From Polynucleobacter bastaniensis (lineage in GTDB: Bacteria > Pseudomonadota > Gammaproteobacteria > Burkholderiales > Burkholderiaceae), in the NCBI RefSeq assembly GCF_018882205.1, contig NZ_JACVOU010000005.1:186001-250000 (forward strand): a stretch of DNA of 64,000 bases. Reading direction: 5' to 3'. Position numbers and translations under genes: made by a program. Below the pieces are notes generated by a model. That model was not told the origin of the DNA, searched no databases, and saw only the letters and a program-made list of their open reading frames with translations. Positions 1 to 9,446 of the stretch are shown in pieces (the first letter of the stretch is position 1; each line of letters begins with the position of its first letter).

Positions 1-183
1 GGGTTTGGCAAGATTTTGGAGGCAGTTGAACAAACTGCCCCCATGCGTCGCAATGTCACGATTGATGATGTTGGTAATACTGCCGCTTTCCTATTGTCTG
101 ATTTAGCAAACGGCATCACCGCTGAAATCATTTATGTCGATAACGGCTTTAGCCAAGTGGTTGGCGGCATGGAAGAACTTTGA
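1..183 (+). CDS. fabI: Enoyl-[ACP] reductase (NADH) FabI, 3' end only
   Basis: The window opens inside this gene; only the last 60 codons are present. The tail reads [18 protein letters not shown], then a [11 protein letters not shown] ending, which is the C-terminal substrate-loop and dimer region of FabI-type short-chain dehydrogenases. The family reduces enoyl-ACP in the last step of each fatty acid elongation cycle in the cytoplasm. The catalytic Tyr/Lys and the NAD-binding part lie upstream of the window. The stop codon overlaps the TTG start of the chromate transporter gene, so the two may be co-transcribed. The identification rests on a short but characteristic tail. Confidence 0.9.
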   Translation, partial: GFGKILEAVEQTAPMRRNVTIDDVGNTAAFLLSDLANGITAEIIYVDNGFSQVVGGMEEL

Positions 184-1505
184 ACGTTCCACTACGCGAG
201 GCCCTGAAGTTTTGGGCCAAACTGGGCTTCATTAGTTTTGGTGGGCCCGCTGGACAGATAGCCGTTCTGCATCAAGAGCTAGTTGAGAAGCGTCGCTGGA
301 TTTCTGAGCGGCGTTTTTTACATGCGCTCAACTATTGCATGCTGTTGCCCGGACCTGAGGCGCAGCAATTAGTTACCTACATCGGCTGGTTAATGCATCG
401 TACTTGGGGTGGTGTTTTTGCTGGCACCCTCTTTGTTCTGCCCTCCCTCCTTATTTTGATCGGCTTATCTTGGATCTACCTCACCTTTGGGCAAGTGCCT
501 TGGATTGCTGCCATCTTTTTTGGCATCAAACCTGCAGTCACTGCCATCGTCCTTCATGCAGCAGTTCGTATTGGTAAACGCACGCTTCATAATCAAGCAC
601 TACGTTGGATTGCAATCGGATCCTTTCTGGCGATCTTTGTTTTTAATTTGGCTTTCCCAATCATCGTTATCGTTGCTGCATTGATGGGCGTCTGGGGTGG
701 CAAGCGCTACCCAGAATATTTTCAGCAAACTGCCACTCACGATAAATCAACAGCAGCACACGCTCCAGCATTAATTGATGATCACACCCCCACTCCAGAG
801 CACGCTCAGTTTTCCAAAAAGAAGCTGGCGCTGCATAGTTCAGTTGTTCTCGCGCTCTGGTTAATTCCGTTTATTGCCCTAGCACTGATCTTTGGTTGGA
901 AGACGCTCTACCCGCAAATTGCTTGGTTCTTTACTAAAGCTGCCTTCCTCACTTTTGGTGGTGCTTACGCAGTTCTACCCTACGTCTACCAAGGCGCAGT
1001 AGATCAATTTCATTGGCTTAGCGCAGGTCAGATGATGGATGGTTTAGCGCTTGGAGAAACCACTCCAGGACCACTCATCATGGTGGTGGCTTTTGTTGGA
1101 TATCTGGCTGGCCATATTCAACATCTGATTGGGAATAGCAATCCGTTTTGGTTTGGCGTGCTTGGGGCTTGTGTTGCCACCTGGTTTACTTTTTTACCTT
1201 CTTTTTTCCTGGTACTAGTCGGCGGTCCACTCATTGAATCCACTCATGGCAAGCTGAGTTTTACTGCGCCCCTGACTGCCATCTCTGCAGCAGTGGTCGG
1301 CGTCATCGCCAATCTAGGTCTATTCTTTGCGTATCACGTCTTTTTTCCGCATGGTCTTGGTGGTTCAATCTCATGGATTTCGATTGTGATTACCTTGTTT
1401 GCAGGTTTAGCGCTCTTTAGGTATCAAAAAGGGGTGATTAGCGTGTTGATCGGTTCAGCTTTGGCTGGGCTTCTGAGTTATTTACTGACTACTTTATTGA
1501 TCTAG
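180..1505 (+). CDS. chrA: Chromate transporter, two-domain ChrA type
   Basis: Polytopic inner-membrane protein of 441 residues, the usual length of long-chain ChrA proteins, which export chromate. It has two homologous halves. The first carries the SFGGP signature near residue 19 and a PGPEAQQL motif. The second carries [12 protein letters not shown] near residue 260 followed by TTPGPLIM. A hydrophilic linker (about residues 180-215) joins them, and about ten hydrophobic segments can be picked out. The start is a TTG overlapping the fabI stop as TTGA, with a GGAAGA ribosome binding site about five bases before it; no better start lies downstream before the conserved motif. The substrate could be another oxyanion, since chromate is assigned by family only. 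Confidence 0.93.
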   Translation: MNVPLREALKFWAKLGFISFGGPAGQIAVLHQELVEKRRWISERRFLHALNYCMLLPGPEAQQLVTYIGWLMHRTWGGVFAGTLFVLPSLLILIGLSWIYLTFGQVPWIAAIFFGIKPAVTAIVLHAAVRIGKRTLHNQALRWIAIGSFLAIFVFNLAFPIIVIVAALMGVWGGKRYPEYFQQTATHDKSTAAHAPALIDDHTPTPEHAQFSKKKLALHSSVVLALWLIPFIALALIFGWKTLYPQIAWFFTKAAFLTFGGAYAVLPYVYQGAVDQFHWLSAGQMMDGLALGETTPGPLIMVVAFVGYLAGHIQHLIGNSNPFWFGVLGACVATWFTFLPSFFLVLVGGPLIESTHGKLSFTAPLTAISAAVVGVIANLGLFFAYHVFFPHGLGGSISWISIVITLFAGLALFRYQKGVISVLIGSALAGLLSYLLTTLLI

Positions 1506-1536
1506 CAAGGCTGTATTGGGGGCTGAAATTGGCATA

Positions 1537-2421
1537 ATGGAACTTATGCGAATTGAACCCCAAACCATCACTCACCTCCAAGAATGGCTCGGTAAAACTG
1601 AGACCCTTCAAGACACTGTTACCGCAGCACCTGTCAGAGCTCTGTCAGCAACACTAGATCGACCTGATCCCGCTCCAAATGACGGAACTTTTCTGCCAGA
1701 GTTATGGCATTGGCTCTATTTTTTACCTTGCGCTCTTCAATCAGAAATCGGTGCTGATGGTCATCCACAGCGTGGTGGCTTTTTACCCCCCGTCCCATTG
1801 CCGCGTCGCATGTGGGCCGGCAGTCGAATTGAGTGGTTAGCACCTCTAGCAGTTGGCGATGAAATCGAGCGCACCTCCAAAATTGAATCCGTTACACATA
1901 AAGCGGGTCGCACTGGCGATCTCATCTTTGTATTGGTCAAACATAACATCTCCAATCAAAATGCCTTAGCTTTAGTTGAAGAGCATGACATCGTGTATCG
2001 CGACGCTCCCGGACCAGACGATAAGCCAGTGGCACCAACACCAGCTCCTACTGGAGCCACTTGGTCCAAAACAATTACTCCTGATGATGTTTTATTGTTT
2101 CGTTACTCAGCACTGACATTTAATGGTCATCGCATTCATTACGATCGCAAATACGTCACTGAAGTTGAGGGCTACCCCGGCTTAATTGTTCACGGTCCTT
2201 TAATTGCAACTTTATTAGTCGATCTTGTGCGTCAGAGTATTCTCAATTGCAAACTAAAAAGCTTTGAGTTCCGTGCCATTCGCCCTACTTTTGATATCAA
2301 TGTATTTAAGGTAAGTGCCAAGCCCGATCTAGAGAAAGATCCTTCCGGAAAAACAATCTCCATTTGGGCCGAAGATCACGAAGGCTGGCTCACCATGCAA
2401 GCCACTGCAGTTTTAGCTTAG
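1537..2421 (+). CDS. MaoC-like acyl-CoA hydratase (FAS1-like dehydratase / mesaconyl-C4-CoA hydratase type)
   Basis: About 294 residues forming a double hot-dog hydratase. The N-terminal half is a FAS1-like dehydratase domain. The C-terminal half carries the MaoC-type FRYSALTFNGHRIHYD motif, with the catalytic Asp/His region NxHRIHYD, followed by GYPGLIVHGPLIATLL. The closest functional family known to me is 3-methylfumaryl (mesaconyl-C4)-CoA hydratase, which makes citramalyl-CoA. The next genes code for an MmgE/PrpD protein and a CitE-like lyase, which fits breakdown of a C5 dicarboxylate through citramalyl-CoA. The frame is open up to a TTG at 1516. ATG at 1537 is preferred, and ATG 1546 is also possible. 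The exact substrate is inferred from context. Confidence 0.8.
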   Translation: MELMRIEPQTITHLQEWLGKTETLQDTVTAAPVRALSATLDRPDPAPNDGTFLPELWHWLYFLPCALQSEIGADGHPQRGGFLPPVPLPRRMWAGSRIEWLAPLAVGDEIERTSKIESVTHKAGRTGDLIFVLVKHNISNQNALALVEEHDIVYRDAPGPDDKPVAPTPAPTGATWSKTITPDDVLLFRYSALTFNGHRIHYDRKYVTEVEGYPGLIVHGPLIATLLVDLVRQSILNCKLKSFEFRAIRPTFDINVFKVSAKPDLEKDPSGKTISIWAEDHEGWLTMQATAVLA

Positions 2422-2435
2422 GAAATTTTGACTTA

Positions 2436-3806
2436 ATGACTACTCCACACTTATCTAAAACCTTAGCGACATTTGCTTCCGAATTAAAGCTTAGTGATAT
2501 TCCCCCAGAGGTGATTGCACGCACCGAAGATTTACTAGTGGATTGGTTTGGCTCTGCCATTGCTGGTAAAGGTTCACGCCCAGTAGAAACGATGACGCAG
2601 TTTGCGCAAAACATGGGTGGCTTTAATATCGCCAATCCTGGTTCCGCTGAAATTCTGATTAGCCGCAAGAGCTCGAGCCCTTTTTTAGCGACACTCGCTA
2701 ATGCTGCAGCATCACATATAGCCGAGCAAGATGATGTTCATAATGGCTCTGTCTTTCATCCAGGCACCGTGGTATTTCCTGCGGCATTAGCAACGGCGCA
2801 AACGATTGGTGCCTCAGGCGAAGATCTTCTGGTAGCTGCTGTTGCTGGCTATGAAGTCGGCATTCGGGTTGGAGAATTTCTAGGTCGTTCACACTACAAA
2901 ACATTTCACACTACAGGTACAGCGGGTACTTTAGCTGCAGCCGCTGCAGTGGGTCATCTACTGAAACTAAACCCCACTCAAATGTTGCACGCCTTTGGTT
3001 CAGCAGGCACCCAGTCCGCTGGCCTTTGGGAATTTCTGCGCGATGCCGCCGACTCTAAGCAGTTACATACTGCACACGCTGCCTCTACTGGTTTGATGTC
3101 TGCCTACTTAGCGCAATCGGGCTTTACTGGTGCCGAACATATTTTGGAGGGCAAACAAGGTTTAGCTGCTGGCATGTCAAGCGATGCAGATCCTAGCAAG
3201 TTGATTGATCGATTGGGCAGCCGCTGGACTATTGCTGAGACGAGCTTTAAATATCACGCCTCATGCCGTCATACTCACCCTGCAGCAGATGCCTTGTTAC
3301 AAGTCATGCTGGAACATCACCTCAAGCCTAGCGATATCGCCAAAGTAGAAACCTTGGTTCATCAGGGCGCAATCGATGTGCTTGGCCCAGTAACTGATCC
3401 TACGACTGTGCACCAATCCAAGTTTTCCATGGGAACTGTATTAGCCCTGATTGCTCACTATCAATTTGCAGGTCTACAAGAATTTGATCAGCACTTTCAT
3501 GATCAAGCCATTTGCGCATTCCGTGATCGTGTCACGATGATCCTTGATCCCGAAGTTGATGGCGCCTACCCTCAGCGCTGGATTGGCAAAGTCAAAGTCT
3601 ATCTAAACAGTGGCGAAGTTTTAGAAGGTCGCGTAGACGAACCCAAAGGCGATCCTGGTAATACTCTGAGTCGCGCTGAAATTACCGATAAGGCCATGCG
3701 CCTTGCTGCATTTAGTGGCGGCGCAAGCCCAACTGAGATGAGCGCTGCTATTGAGCACTTGTGGAATATCAGCAAGGAGTCCAAGATAGGTATGTTGATC
3801 TCCTAA
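2436..3806 (+). CDS. MmgE/PrpD family protein
   Basis: About 456 residues. This family holds 2-methylcitrate dehydratase PrpD, cis-aconitate decarboxylase and iminodisuccinate epimerase-like enzymes. Family hallmarks seen: DWFGSAIAGKGSRP near the start, AAASHIAEQDDVHNGSVFHPGTVVFPAALA around residue 90, KTFHTTGTAGTLAAAAA, and FKYHASCRHTHPAADALL in the C-terminal lid domain. The frame extends upstream to 2364, but ATG 2436 directly follows an AGGAAA ribosome binding site, placing the start 15 bases after the previous gene's stop. It lies between the MaoC-like hydratase and the CitE-like lyase, all on one strand, so it probably acts on a related short-chain dicarboxylate or tricarboxylate. The substrate cannot be read from sequence. 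Confidence 0.88.
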   Translation: MTTPHLSKTLATFASELKLSDIPPEVIARTEDLLVDWFGSAIAGKGSRPVETMTQFAQNMGGFNIANPGSAEILISRKSSSPFLATLANAAASHIAEQDDVHNGSVFHPGTVVFPAALATAQTIGASGEDLLVAAVAGYEVGIRVGEFLGRSHYKTFHTTGTAGTLAAAAAVGHLLKLNPTQMLHAFGSAGTQSAGLWEFLRDAADSKQLHTAHAASTGLMSAYLAQSGFTGAEHILEGKQGLAAGMSSDADPSKLIDRLGSRWTIAETSFKYHASCRHTHPAADALLQVMLEHHLKPSDIAKVETLVHQGAIDVLGPVTDPTTVHQSKFSMGTVLALIAHYQFAGLQEFDQHFHDQAICAFRDRVTMILDPEVDGAYPQRWIGKVKVYLNSGEVLEGRVDEPKGDPGNTLSRAEITDKAMRLAAFSGGASPTEMSAAIEHLWNISKESKIGMLIS

Positions 3807-3852
3807 ATCACTTTGCTGATTTTTTTGCCTCATATTTAATAAAGCCACAAAC

Positions 3853-4698
3853 ATGAATCCACTTGATACACCTATCGGCTTTAGCAATACTTTCTTATTC
3901 GTTCCGGGGACGCGCCCAGAGCGATTTACTAAAGCACTTGATAGTGGTGCTGATGGCGTCATCATCGATTTAGAAGATGCTGTTGCCCATGAAGATAAAG
4001 AATCTGCTCGTGCAGCAATACGAGCGGCTTGGTCCTCATTCACCACAGAACAAAAAAAGCGTCTGATTATTCGCTCAAATTCTCCTGGCAGTCATTTTTA
4101 TGCGGCAGACCTGATCTTGGTCCAAGAGTTAGATGCTGCTTGCTTACTTATTCCAAAAAGTGAATCCCTCGATCAAATTAATGGTGCAGCACAAATCCTG
4201 CCAAACACAGCCATCATTCCGATGATTGAGACTGCCATCGGTCTTGATCGCCTCAATGAAATCGCAACTTCTGAACAAGTATTGCGCTTAGCCTTAGGCA
4301 ACATCGATTTACAAGCAGACCTAGGAATGGTTTGTGATGCACAAGAAACTGAACTGCAAACTGCGCGCTTTCAGATTGTGTTGGCCTCACGTTTGGCCCA
4401 AATTGCCCCTCCAATTGATGGGGTTACCCCATCTACTGACAATATTGAGCGCATCACCGATGATGCAGAGCGCGCCAAAAGAATGGGCTTTGGTGGCAAG
4501 TTGTGCATTCATCCAAAACAGGTTTCTCTGGTGAAGGATTCCTTTATGCCTACTGATGCAGAGGTTTCTTGGGCTCATCGAGTCATCGAGGCTGACAAGG
4601 TATCAAAAGGAGGCGCAGTCAAATTAGATGGCCGCATGATTGACCGTCCAGTTGTTCTACTGGCCCAAAGAACTCTAGCGATTGCTGGTAAACCCTAA
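3853..4698 (+). CDS. CitE-like HpcH/HpaI aldolase family lyase (citramalyl-CoA / malyl-CoA lyase type)
   Basis: 281-residue TIM-barrel lyase of the CitE family. Seen: FVFVPGT-type opening (FLFVPGTRPERF), DGVIIDLEDAVAHEDKESAR with the metal-binding Glu/Asp pair, an Arg in RLIIRSN, PMIETAIGL, the ALGNIDLQADLG metal-ligand region, and GKLCIHPKQV near the C terminus. Free-standing CitE-like proteins cleave (S)-citramalyl-CoA to acetyl-CoA and pyruvate, or malyl-CoA to acetyl-CoA and glyoxylate. With a mesaconyl-CoA-hydratase-like gene two genes upstream, citramalyl-CoA lyase is the more attractive guess. No CoA transferase is seen next to it. ATG follows a weak ribosome binding site. Confidence 0.85.
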   Translation: MNPLDTPIGFSNTFLFVPGTRPERFTKALDSGADGVIIDLEDAVAHEDKESARAAIRAAWSSFTTEQKKRLIIRSNSPGSHFYAADLILVQELDAACLLIPKSESLDQINGAAQILPNTAIIPMIETAIGLDRLNEIATSEQVLRLALGNIDLQADLGMVCDAQETELQTARFQIVLASRLAQIAPPIDGVTPSTDNIERITDDAERAKRMGFGGKLCIHPKQVSLVKDSFMPTDAEVSWAHRVIEADKVSKGGAVKLDGRMIDRPVVLLAQRTLAIAGKP

Positions 4699-4757
4699 AG
4701 CCGATAGCATTTAATAGTGGCAAAATTAGTCAGCATCAAACAATAACGGAGACTTAA

Positions 4758-5750
4758 ATGAAATTCAAGAAAACCCTCTTTGCTGGAATTGCTGCAGTTG
4801 TCAGCGCCAGCACTTTATTGGGCAGTAACATTGCATCTGCTCAAAAGGATTGGCCTACAAAATCAGTTCAATTGGTTGTTCCATTTGCTGCTGGCGGCCC
4901 AACTGACACTATCGCACGCTTAATTGCAGTGCCAATGGGTCAGTCTTTAGGTCAGACCGTTGTAGTTGAGAACGTGCCTGGTGCTGGCGGCACAATTGCT
5001 TCCACTAAAGTAGCCCGCGCAGCTCCAGACGGCTACACCATCTATATTCATCACATGGGGATGGCTACAGCAAATGCGCTGTACGACAAGCTCCCATATG
5101 ACCCAATGACAAGCTTTGAGTACATCGGCCAAGTTGCTGACGTGCCAATGGTATTGCTCGGTAAGAAAGATTTGCCAGCTAATAACTTCAAAGAGCTTGA
5201 GGCTTACATTAAAGCTAACGGTTCAAAAGTAACGATGGCTAATGCAGGTCCAGGCGCTGTGTCACAGCTCTGCGGTTTGCTATTTCAAAGTCGCATGGGT
5301 GTTCGCTTGACTAATATTCCTTACAAGGGAACTGGTCCTGCTTTAACTGACCTCCTGGGTGGTCAAGTTGACCTCTTGTGCGATCAAACAACACAAACAA
5401 TTCCTTACATCAAGGATGGTCGTGTGAAAGCATTTGGCACAACCACGATGAAGCGCTTGCCTGCAATTCCTAACGTTCCTACCTTGAACGAACAAGGCCT
5501 CAAAGGCTTTGAAGTCAAAGTGTGGCATGGTGTGTATGCTCCAAAAGGCACTCCACAGCCAGTTCTGGACAAGATCAATGCTGCACTCAAGAAAGCATTG
5601 AATACTCCTGATGTGAAGAAGCGTTTGGAAGATGCCAATATTGATATCGTACCTGCAGAGAAGATTTCTGCAAAAGGTCTCAGAGAACACCTTGATAGAG
5701 AAATCAACGTTTGGGGTCCAGTCATTCGTAAAGCCAATATTCCAGATTAA
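4758..5750 (+). CDS. Bug/TctC-family periplasmic tripartite tricarboxylate receptor
   Basis: 330 residues with a signal peptide: KFKK, a hydrophobic core, and an ASAQ cleavage region near residue 28. The mature part starts with the Bug pattern (WPTKSVQLVVPFAAGGPTDTIAR), followed by VVENVPGAGGTIASTKVARAAPDGYT. The second lobe has NIPYKGTGPALTDLLGGQVDL, the usual dicarboxylate-binding loop. Bug proteins bind carboxylates in the periplasm and are greatly expanded in Burkholderiales, often without a TctAB membrane partner nearby, as here. It lies 59 bases after the CitE-like gene with a clear GGAG ribosome binding site and ends before a strong terminator, so it likely delivers or senses the substrate of the preceding catabolic genes. 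Confidence 0.9.
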   Translation: MKFKKTLFAGIAAVVSASTLLGSNIASAQKDWPTKSVQLVVPFAAGGPTDTIARLIAVPMGQSLGQTVVVENVPGAGGTIASTKVARAAPDGYTIYIHHMGMATANALYDKLPYDPMTSFEYIGQVADVPMVLLGKKDLPANNFKELEAYIKANGSKVTMANAGPGAVSQLCGLLFQSRMGVRLTNIPYKGTGPALTDLLGGQVDLLCDQTTQTIPYIKDGRVKAFGTTTMKRLPAIPNVPTLNEQGLKGFEVKVWHGVYAPKGTPQPVLDKINAALKKALNTPDVKKRLEDANIDIVPAEKISAKGLREHLDREINVWGPVIRKANIPD

Positions 5751-5769
5751 TTCCGGAATAGCGGCAAAC

Positions 5770-5801
5770 AAAAAAGCCAGCGAATATCTGCTGGCTTTTT
5801 T
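5770..5801 (+). terminator. Rho-independent terminator after the Bug receptor gene
   Basis: The stem GCCAGC / GCTGGC is flanked by an A tract on the left and a T tract on the right, so the whole element pairs as AAAAAGCCAGC with GCTGGCTTTTT around an 8-base loop. The symmetry lets it work in both directions, but the converging gene ends about 85 bases further on. Confidence 0.85.
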
Positions 5802-5887
5802 GTTATCTAAAATTAACTAATGTACTGATGTGCTGATGCACCGATTAACTAACTCGCTACTTAACCCACCCTAAACAGGTAACTTGA

Positions 5888-6484
5888 TTAGGCTCTTACG
5901 CGACGCTTCTGATAAATCGCATTCGGGATTGCCAGCAGAGCCCAAATAGCTAAGAAGGGATCTAAGAGGTAGTCCCAGAGATTTGCGGATTCATGCCAAT
6001 GAACTGCCCACGTAATGATCGCAAAGGACAGGATCCAAACGCACTTAGTCCAGCCAGCAAGGCCGCAAACTATAGCAAAGAAGATAGTAGCGGTTAAAAG
6101 GCCAATGGAGCCGTAACCCCAAGCATAGGGATCGAGCATGCCAAGACCCAGCGCCAAGGGGTAAAACGCAATTGCAATCAATGCCACTGGCACTTTAAAT
6201 CCTAGCGACGTCTTTTTAGCAGCAGGAAGTATGGAACTCCAAAGCAAAAGCATAGTCACAATACTGAATTCACCAGTCACTCCGCGCACGTAGGCAGACA
6301 AAGGCAATTCAAGCGACATCCCCAGTGGCCAGAAAAAAAGATTTACCAGCAAGGCAACTGCGACTAGACGAACCACAAATGGAATCTCTCTTGAGGAAAG
6401 TTTTTGCGACAAAATAATCAGGACTACCGCACAAGTAAGCGACATCTCTAGAAGAGCGATCAGTTGTAAATAAGGAGTCATCAT
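5888..6484 (-). CDS. Small polytopic membrane protein of a glycan-related operon
   Basis: 198 residues, not recognised as a named family. It is almost entirely hydrophobic, with about six to seven predicted membrane spans (for example LEMSLTCAVVLIILSQKL, VRLVAVALLVNLFFWPLG, GLLTATIFFAIVCGLAGW) and a basic C terminus KRRVRA that probably faces the cytoplasm. Its start overlaps the stop of the upstream sialidase-like gene by four bases (ATGA), so it is translationally coupled and is the third gene of a leftward operon with a GT39-type glycosyltransferase. A role in envelope glycan handling is inferred from position only. Confidence 0.75.
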   Translation of the reverse strand: MMTPYLQLIALLEMSLTCAVVLIILSQKLSSREIPFVVRLVAVALLVNLFFWPLGMSLELPLSAYVRGVTGEFSIVTMLLLWSSILPAAKKTSLGFKVPVALIAIAFYPLALGLGMLDPYAWGYGSIGLLTATIFFAIVCGLAGWTKCVWILSFAIITWAVHWHESANLWDYLLDPFLAIWALLAIPNAIYQKRRVRA

Positions 6485-7734
6485 TGCGCTTCCTTTGCCT
6501 GAAGACTGCTGACGGCATACTTAAACCAGGTAGCTGGAAAATATACATGCTTAATCTTTGTTCTATTCCAGGTATAGGTAAGATGCGCATCGTCACCATT
6601 TGCAGAAATCAAGTAAGGATAGGAAAATTCTCGATGCTGATCATTGAGTAAAGATTCATCATCTTCGAGCACCTGCACTACCCGCCATTGAGGGGATCTG
6701 GGCTCACGCATGACCATCACCAATCGATAGCGCGCAGCCTCGATATTATTCAGCACCATCAATCTTGTGCCATTCGCTAAAGTGAGTGCAGCAAGCGCTG
6801 AATTGGGATTTGGAATCTCAAGATCTTTTGTTACTGCCCAAGTTTGTCCAGCATCCTTGGTTTCACTTACAGGAATTTGCTTTGGCTGAGAACTGGGTCG
6901 AGTTTGGCGAAAGAAAGCCTCTGCTTCTTGTGGGCCATTAGTAAAAACTACCGGCTGAATTGCATCCCTACCAGAACTCATGCGTCGCTTATCAATCACC
7001 TGACTCGCATCGACTCTGAGAAGCTCGCCAAAGCGACCAATCCACTCGTGATATGCCGGTAAACCCAGTCGCCCATCTATAAATGCCATGGCTGGTGACT
7101 TTACTAAGGTGCTCAGATTAATCAGCGGGGAGCTGATTAGGCGCTGCGGTCGATCCCAAGTCAAACCTTCATCATCTGAAATCATTGAAGAAATTGAACT
7201 GCCAGCCCAACCCCCAATAGAGACTGTGACAAAAAATAATTGCATCCGGCCATCTGCCATTCTAGCTGGCACAGGATTGCCCAATTTAGCAATGTAGCGA
7301 GATAAGCCTTTTTCAGCGCTAACGCGATCCACTACAACTGTTGGGACACTCCAACGAGATGCCTGCGTATCAAAAACAGATGTATTAATCACTACGTCTG
7401 GAGCACCTTCTCGACTACCCGCAAACCAGAAGGCTCTCACCGCACCATCCTTTAGTGCAATTAAAGAGGCAGCATGTACTGAGGGAGCTCCAGTGTCAGG
7501 TAACCAATCTGTCCGCAGACTCGGCTGTGCGGGCTTTACTGACGTTGCGCTTTTCAGCATCTTTGACTGCTTAGCGCCCCCGCTGAGCTCTGATGAATCA
7601 TCAAATTGATTTACATGATTAATTGAGTAATTACTTGCAAACGGCGCCCATACCGGGCGACTGTCAATGTGGAGATAACCCAGCACCGAGGCCAGCAATA
7701 AAAAACAAAAGGCAATTACCCGACTCATCGACAA
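6481..7734 (-). CDS. Membrane-anchored sialidase-like (BNR/Asp-box) beta-propeller protein
   Basis: 417 residues with one N-terminal membrane or signal segment (VIAFCFLLLASVLGYLH). The rest matches the six-bladed sialidase/BNR fold: Asp-box motifs SDDEGLTWDRP near residue 185 and SETKDAGQTWAV near residue 290, plus HAASLIALKDGAVRAFWFAGSREG, the first-blade region that carries an Arg in true sialidases. Bacterial proteins of this class are annotated exo-alpha-sialidase, but activity on sialic acid is not established for them. The gene overlaps the upstream GT39-like gene by ten bases and the downstream membrane protein by four, forming one operon. Confidence 0.8.
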   Translation of the reverse strand: MSMSRVIAFCFLLLASVLGYLHIDSRPVWAPFASNYSINHVNQFDDSSELSGGAKQSKMLKSATSVKPAQPSLRTDWLPDTGAPSVHAASLIALKDGAVRAFWFAGSREGAPDVVINTSVFDTQASRWSVPTVVVDRVSAEKGLSRYIAKLGNPVPARMADGRMQLFFVTVSIGGWAGSSISSMISDDEGLTWDRPQRLISSPLINLSTLVKSPAMAFIDGRLGLPAYHEWIGRFGELLRVDASQVIDKRRMSSGRDAIQPVVFTNGPQEAEAFFRQTRPSSQPKQIPVSETKDAGQTWAVTKDLEIPNPNSALAALTLANGTRLMVLNNIEAARYRLVMVMREPRSPQWRVVQVLEDDESLLNDQHREFSYPYLISANGDDAHLTYTWNRTKIKHVYFPATWFKYAVSSLQAKEAQ

Positions 7735-9446
7735 GCATCCTTACCTACTAATGGCAATGTAATAGTCGCAGGAGTAGCAATTAAATATTCATTCACAAAC
7801 AAGTGTTCTCCGATATGACCCCTGAGTATCGCCTGAATTTCTGCATCAGAATGGCGCGCTCGCATCTCCATCCGCTTACCCACTATTTTGCAAGAATCAC
7901 ATAGCGCGGGTTCCTCACCAATCGCTGACTGCACTGCTACCAGCGGATAATTTTTAGTCAGCAAATCAATTTGACTCGCATCCTTTGCAAAATAGCCATG
8001 CAATATTGCTCCAGGCAATAAGAGTCGATACTCTTCATCCTTGGCACGATAGTCGCAAGGCACCCAAACATCTTTTCCGGCAAGGCCTTGAATAGTCGCT
8101 TGCGAGTACCGACCTAAAGTACCCTCGAGCGGTGATAAGCCACTGGTAAGTGCGCAATAGCAAAGAAAGCAAGACGCCAAAGCGATTACCTTAGTAAGCT
8201 CTCGATTAAATAGGCCAAGCAACACTAGAGCCATCGCGGCTCCCATAAAAATCCAATGCCAAGGGGAGTAACTCCAGATACCTGACTGACCCAGGAAGTT
8301 TGACAGTTGTAAACTACCGCCCACCCAAACAAGCGCGGTAAGTAACAGCAACTGAAGTAGCAATGCAATCCTAAATCCCCAGAAGGGCAATCGATCCCAA
8401 TACAGTGCGATCACGGCAGCAAATGCCGGCATCACTGGAAGTAGATAACGCCCAGAGCGCTGACTTGGCAAACTAAAGACAATGAAAAAGGCTAAGACCA
8501 AGAGCAGCAAAATACTCTCTTCAAGAGACATAAAACGCCGCTCTCGCCAACATTGAATTAATGCAGAAATCAACACAAAAGTAAAGAGTCCAGCATTGGC
8601 TAAGGTCGTTAAAGCCAGCATCCAAACACTATCACCGCCTCGTACTAGATCTAATAAATAGTTGGAGCTACGCGCTTCAAACTTACCGGCATTCTCACCC
8701 AGAACAAATTCTTTCCAAACCGCTTCAGGGAAAGGATCCAGCACAAACCAAAGTGCAAATACACCTAAAGCTAGAACAGCAATCAATAAGACTTTATAAA
8801 GGTCTTGCAATAAGACCTTAGGGATACTCCATTCACGCCAGCGCCAGTAGAACAAGCCCAAAGCAAATGCGGCAGGAACAATATAGGCAAAGGATTTTGA
8901 CAGCAAAGCCATACCAAAAGAGGCACCTGCCAACACGGGAAATAAAAGCTTCGATTCAAAAGCGGCTCTACCCCAATGCAGCAGCGCAAAGAAAGGCAGG
9001 CTTAGCCAAAACACTTCGGGGGGATCCGTTAAGAACGGACGACCATAGCGGTAAGTTGCAAAAAAGGAGAGCCATACTAAAGCCGCCAATAAGCCAGTCT
9101 GCATTCTTCCGCTAAAACGAGATACGGCCAAAAATAAGAAAAGTGCGGTTAAGCCGGTATATACAACACTGGGCCAACGCAGTGCGAAGAGTGTCCAGTC
9201 GCTTCCCCAGCTGGTACTAGCGATGCCCTCCCAAAATACCAAAGGAGGCTTCGTATTTTTAATGCCGTCCATCTCCGATTGAAGAGGTAGCCAAGCGCCA
9301 GAATCGGCTGTCATTCGGACGATATGCATATAAGGGTACTCGTCCCCATTCTTCGGAGCAAAGCGACTATCTAAACCATATAGATAGGTAAATACACCTA
9401 GAAGTAGGATGAAAATAGCATTTCGGTAGGTAAATGAGCCTCGCAT
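7725..9446 (-). CDS. ArnT/PMT-like membrane glycosyltransferase (GT39 family)
   Basis: 573 residues with about ten to twelve membrane segments and a C-terminal periplasmic domain. The first periplasmic loop holds the acidic motif NGDEYPYMHIV near residue 35, matching the catalytic Asp-Glu of ArnT/PMT proteins, and KNTKPPLVFWEG, matching the 'KPPL.fW' motif. Family members move a sugar from a polyprenyl-phosphate carrier onto lipid A, glycans or proteins on the periplasmic face. It is first in a three-gene operon with a sialidase-like protein and a membrane protein. Acceptor and donor cannot be read from sequence. Confidence 0.85.
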   Translation of the reverse strand: MRGSFTYRNAIFILLLGVFTYLYGLDSRFAPKNGDEYPYMHIVRMTADSGAWLPLQSEMDGIKNTKPPLVFWEGIASTSWGSDWTLFALRWPSVVYTGLTALFLFLAVSRFSGRMQTGLLAALVWLSFFATYRYGRPFLTDPPEVFWLSLPFFALLHWGRAAFESKLLFPVLAGASFGMALLSKSFAYIVPAAFALGLFYWRWREWSIPKVLLQDLYKVLLIAVLALGVFALWFVLDPFPEAVWKEFVLGENAGKFEARSSNYLLDLVRGGDSVWMLALTTLANAGLFTFVLISALIQCWRERRFMSLEESILLLLVLAFFIVFSLPSQRSGRYLLPVMPAFAAVIALYWDRLPFWGFRIALLLQLLLLTALVWVGGSLQLSNFLGQSGIWSYSPWHWIFMGAAMALVLLGLFNRELTKVIALASCFLCYCALTSGLSPLEGTLGRYSQATIQGLAGKDVWVPCDYRAKDEEYRLLLPGAILHGYFAKDASQIDLLTKNYPLVAVQSAIGEEPALCDSCKIVGKRMEMRARHSDAEIQAILRGHIGEHLFVNEYLIATPATITLPLVGKDACR

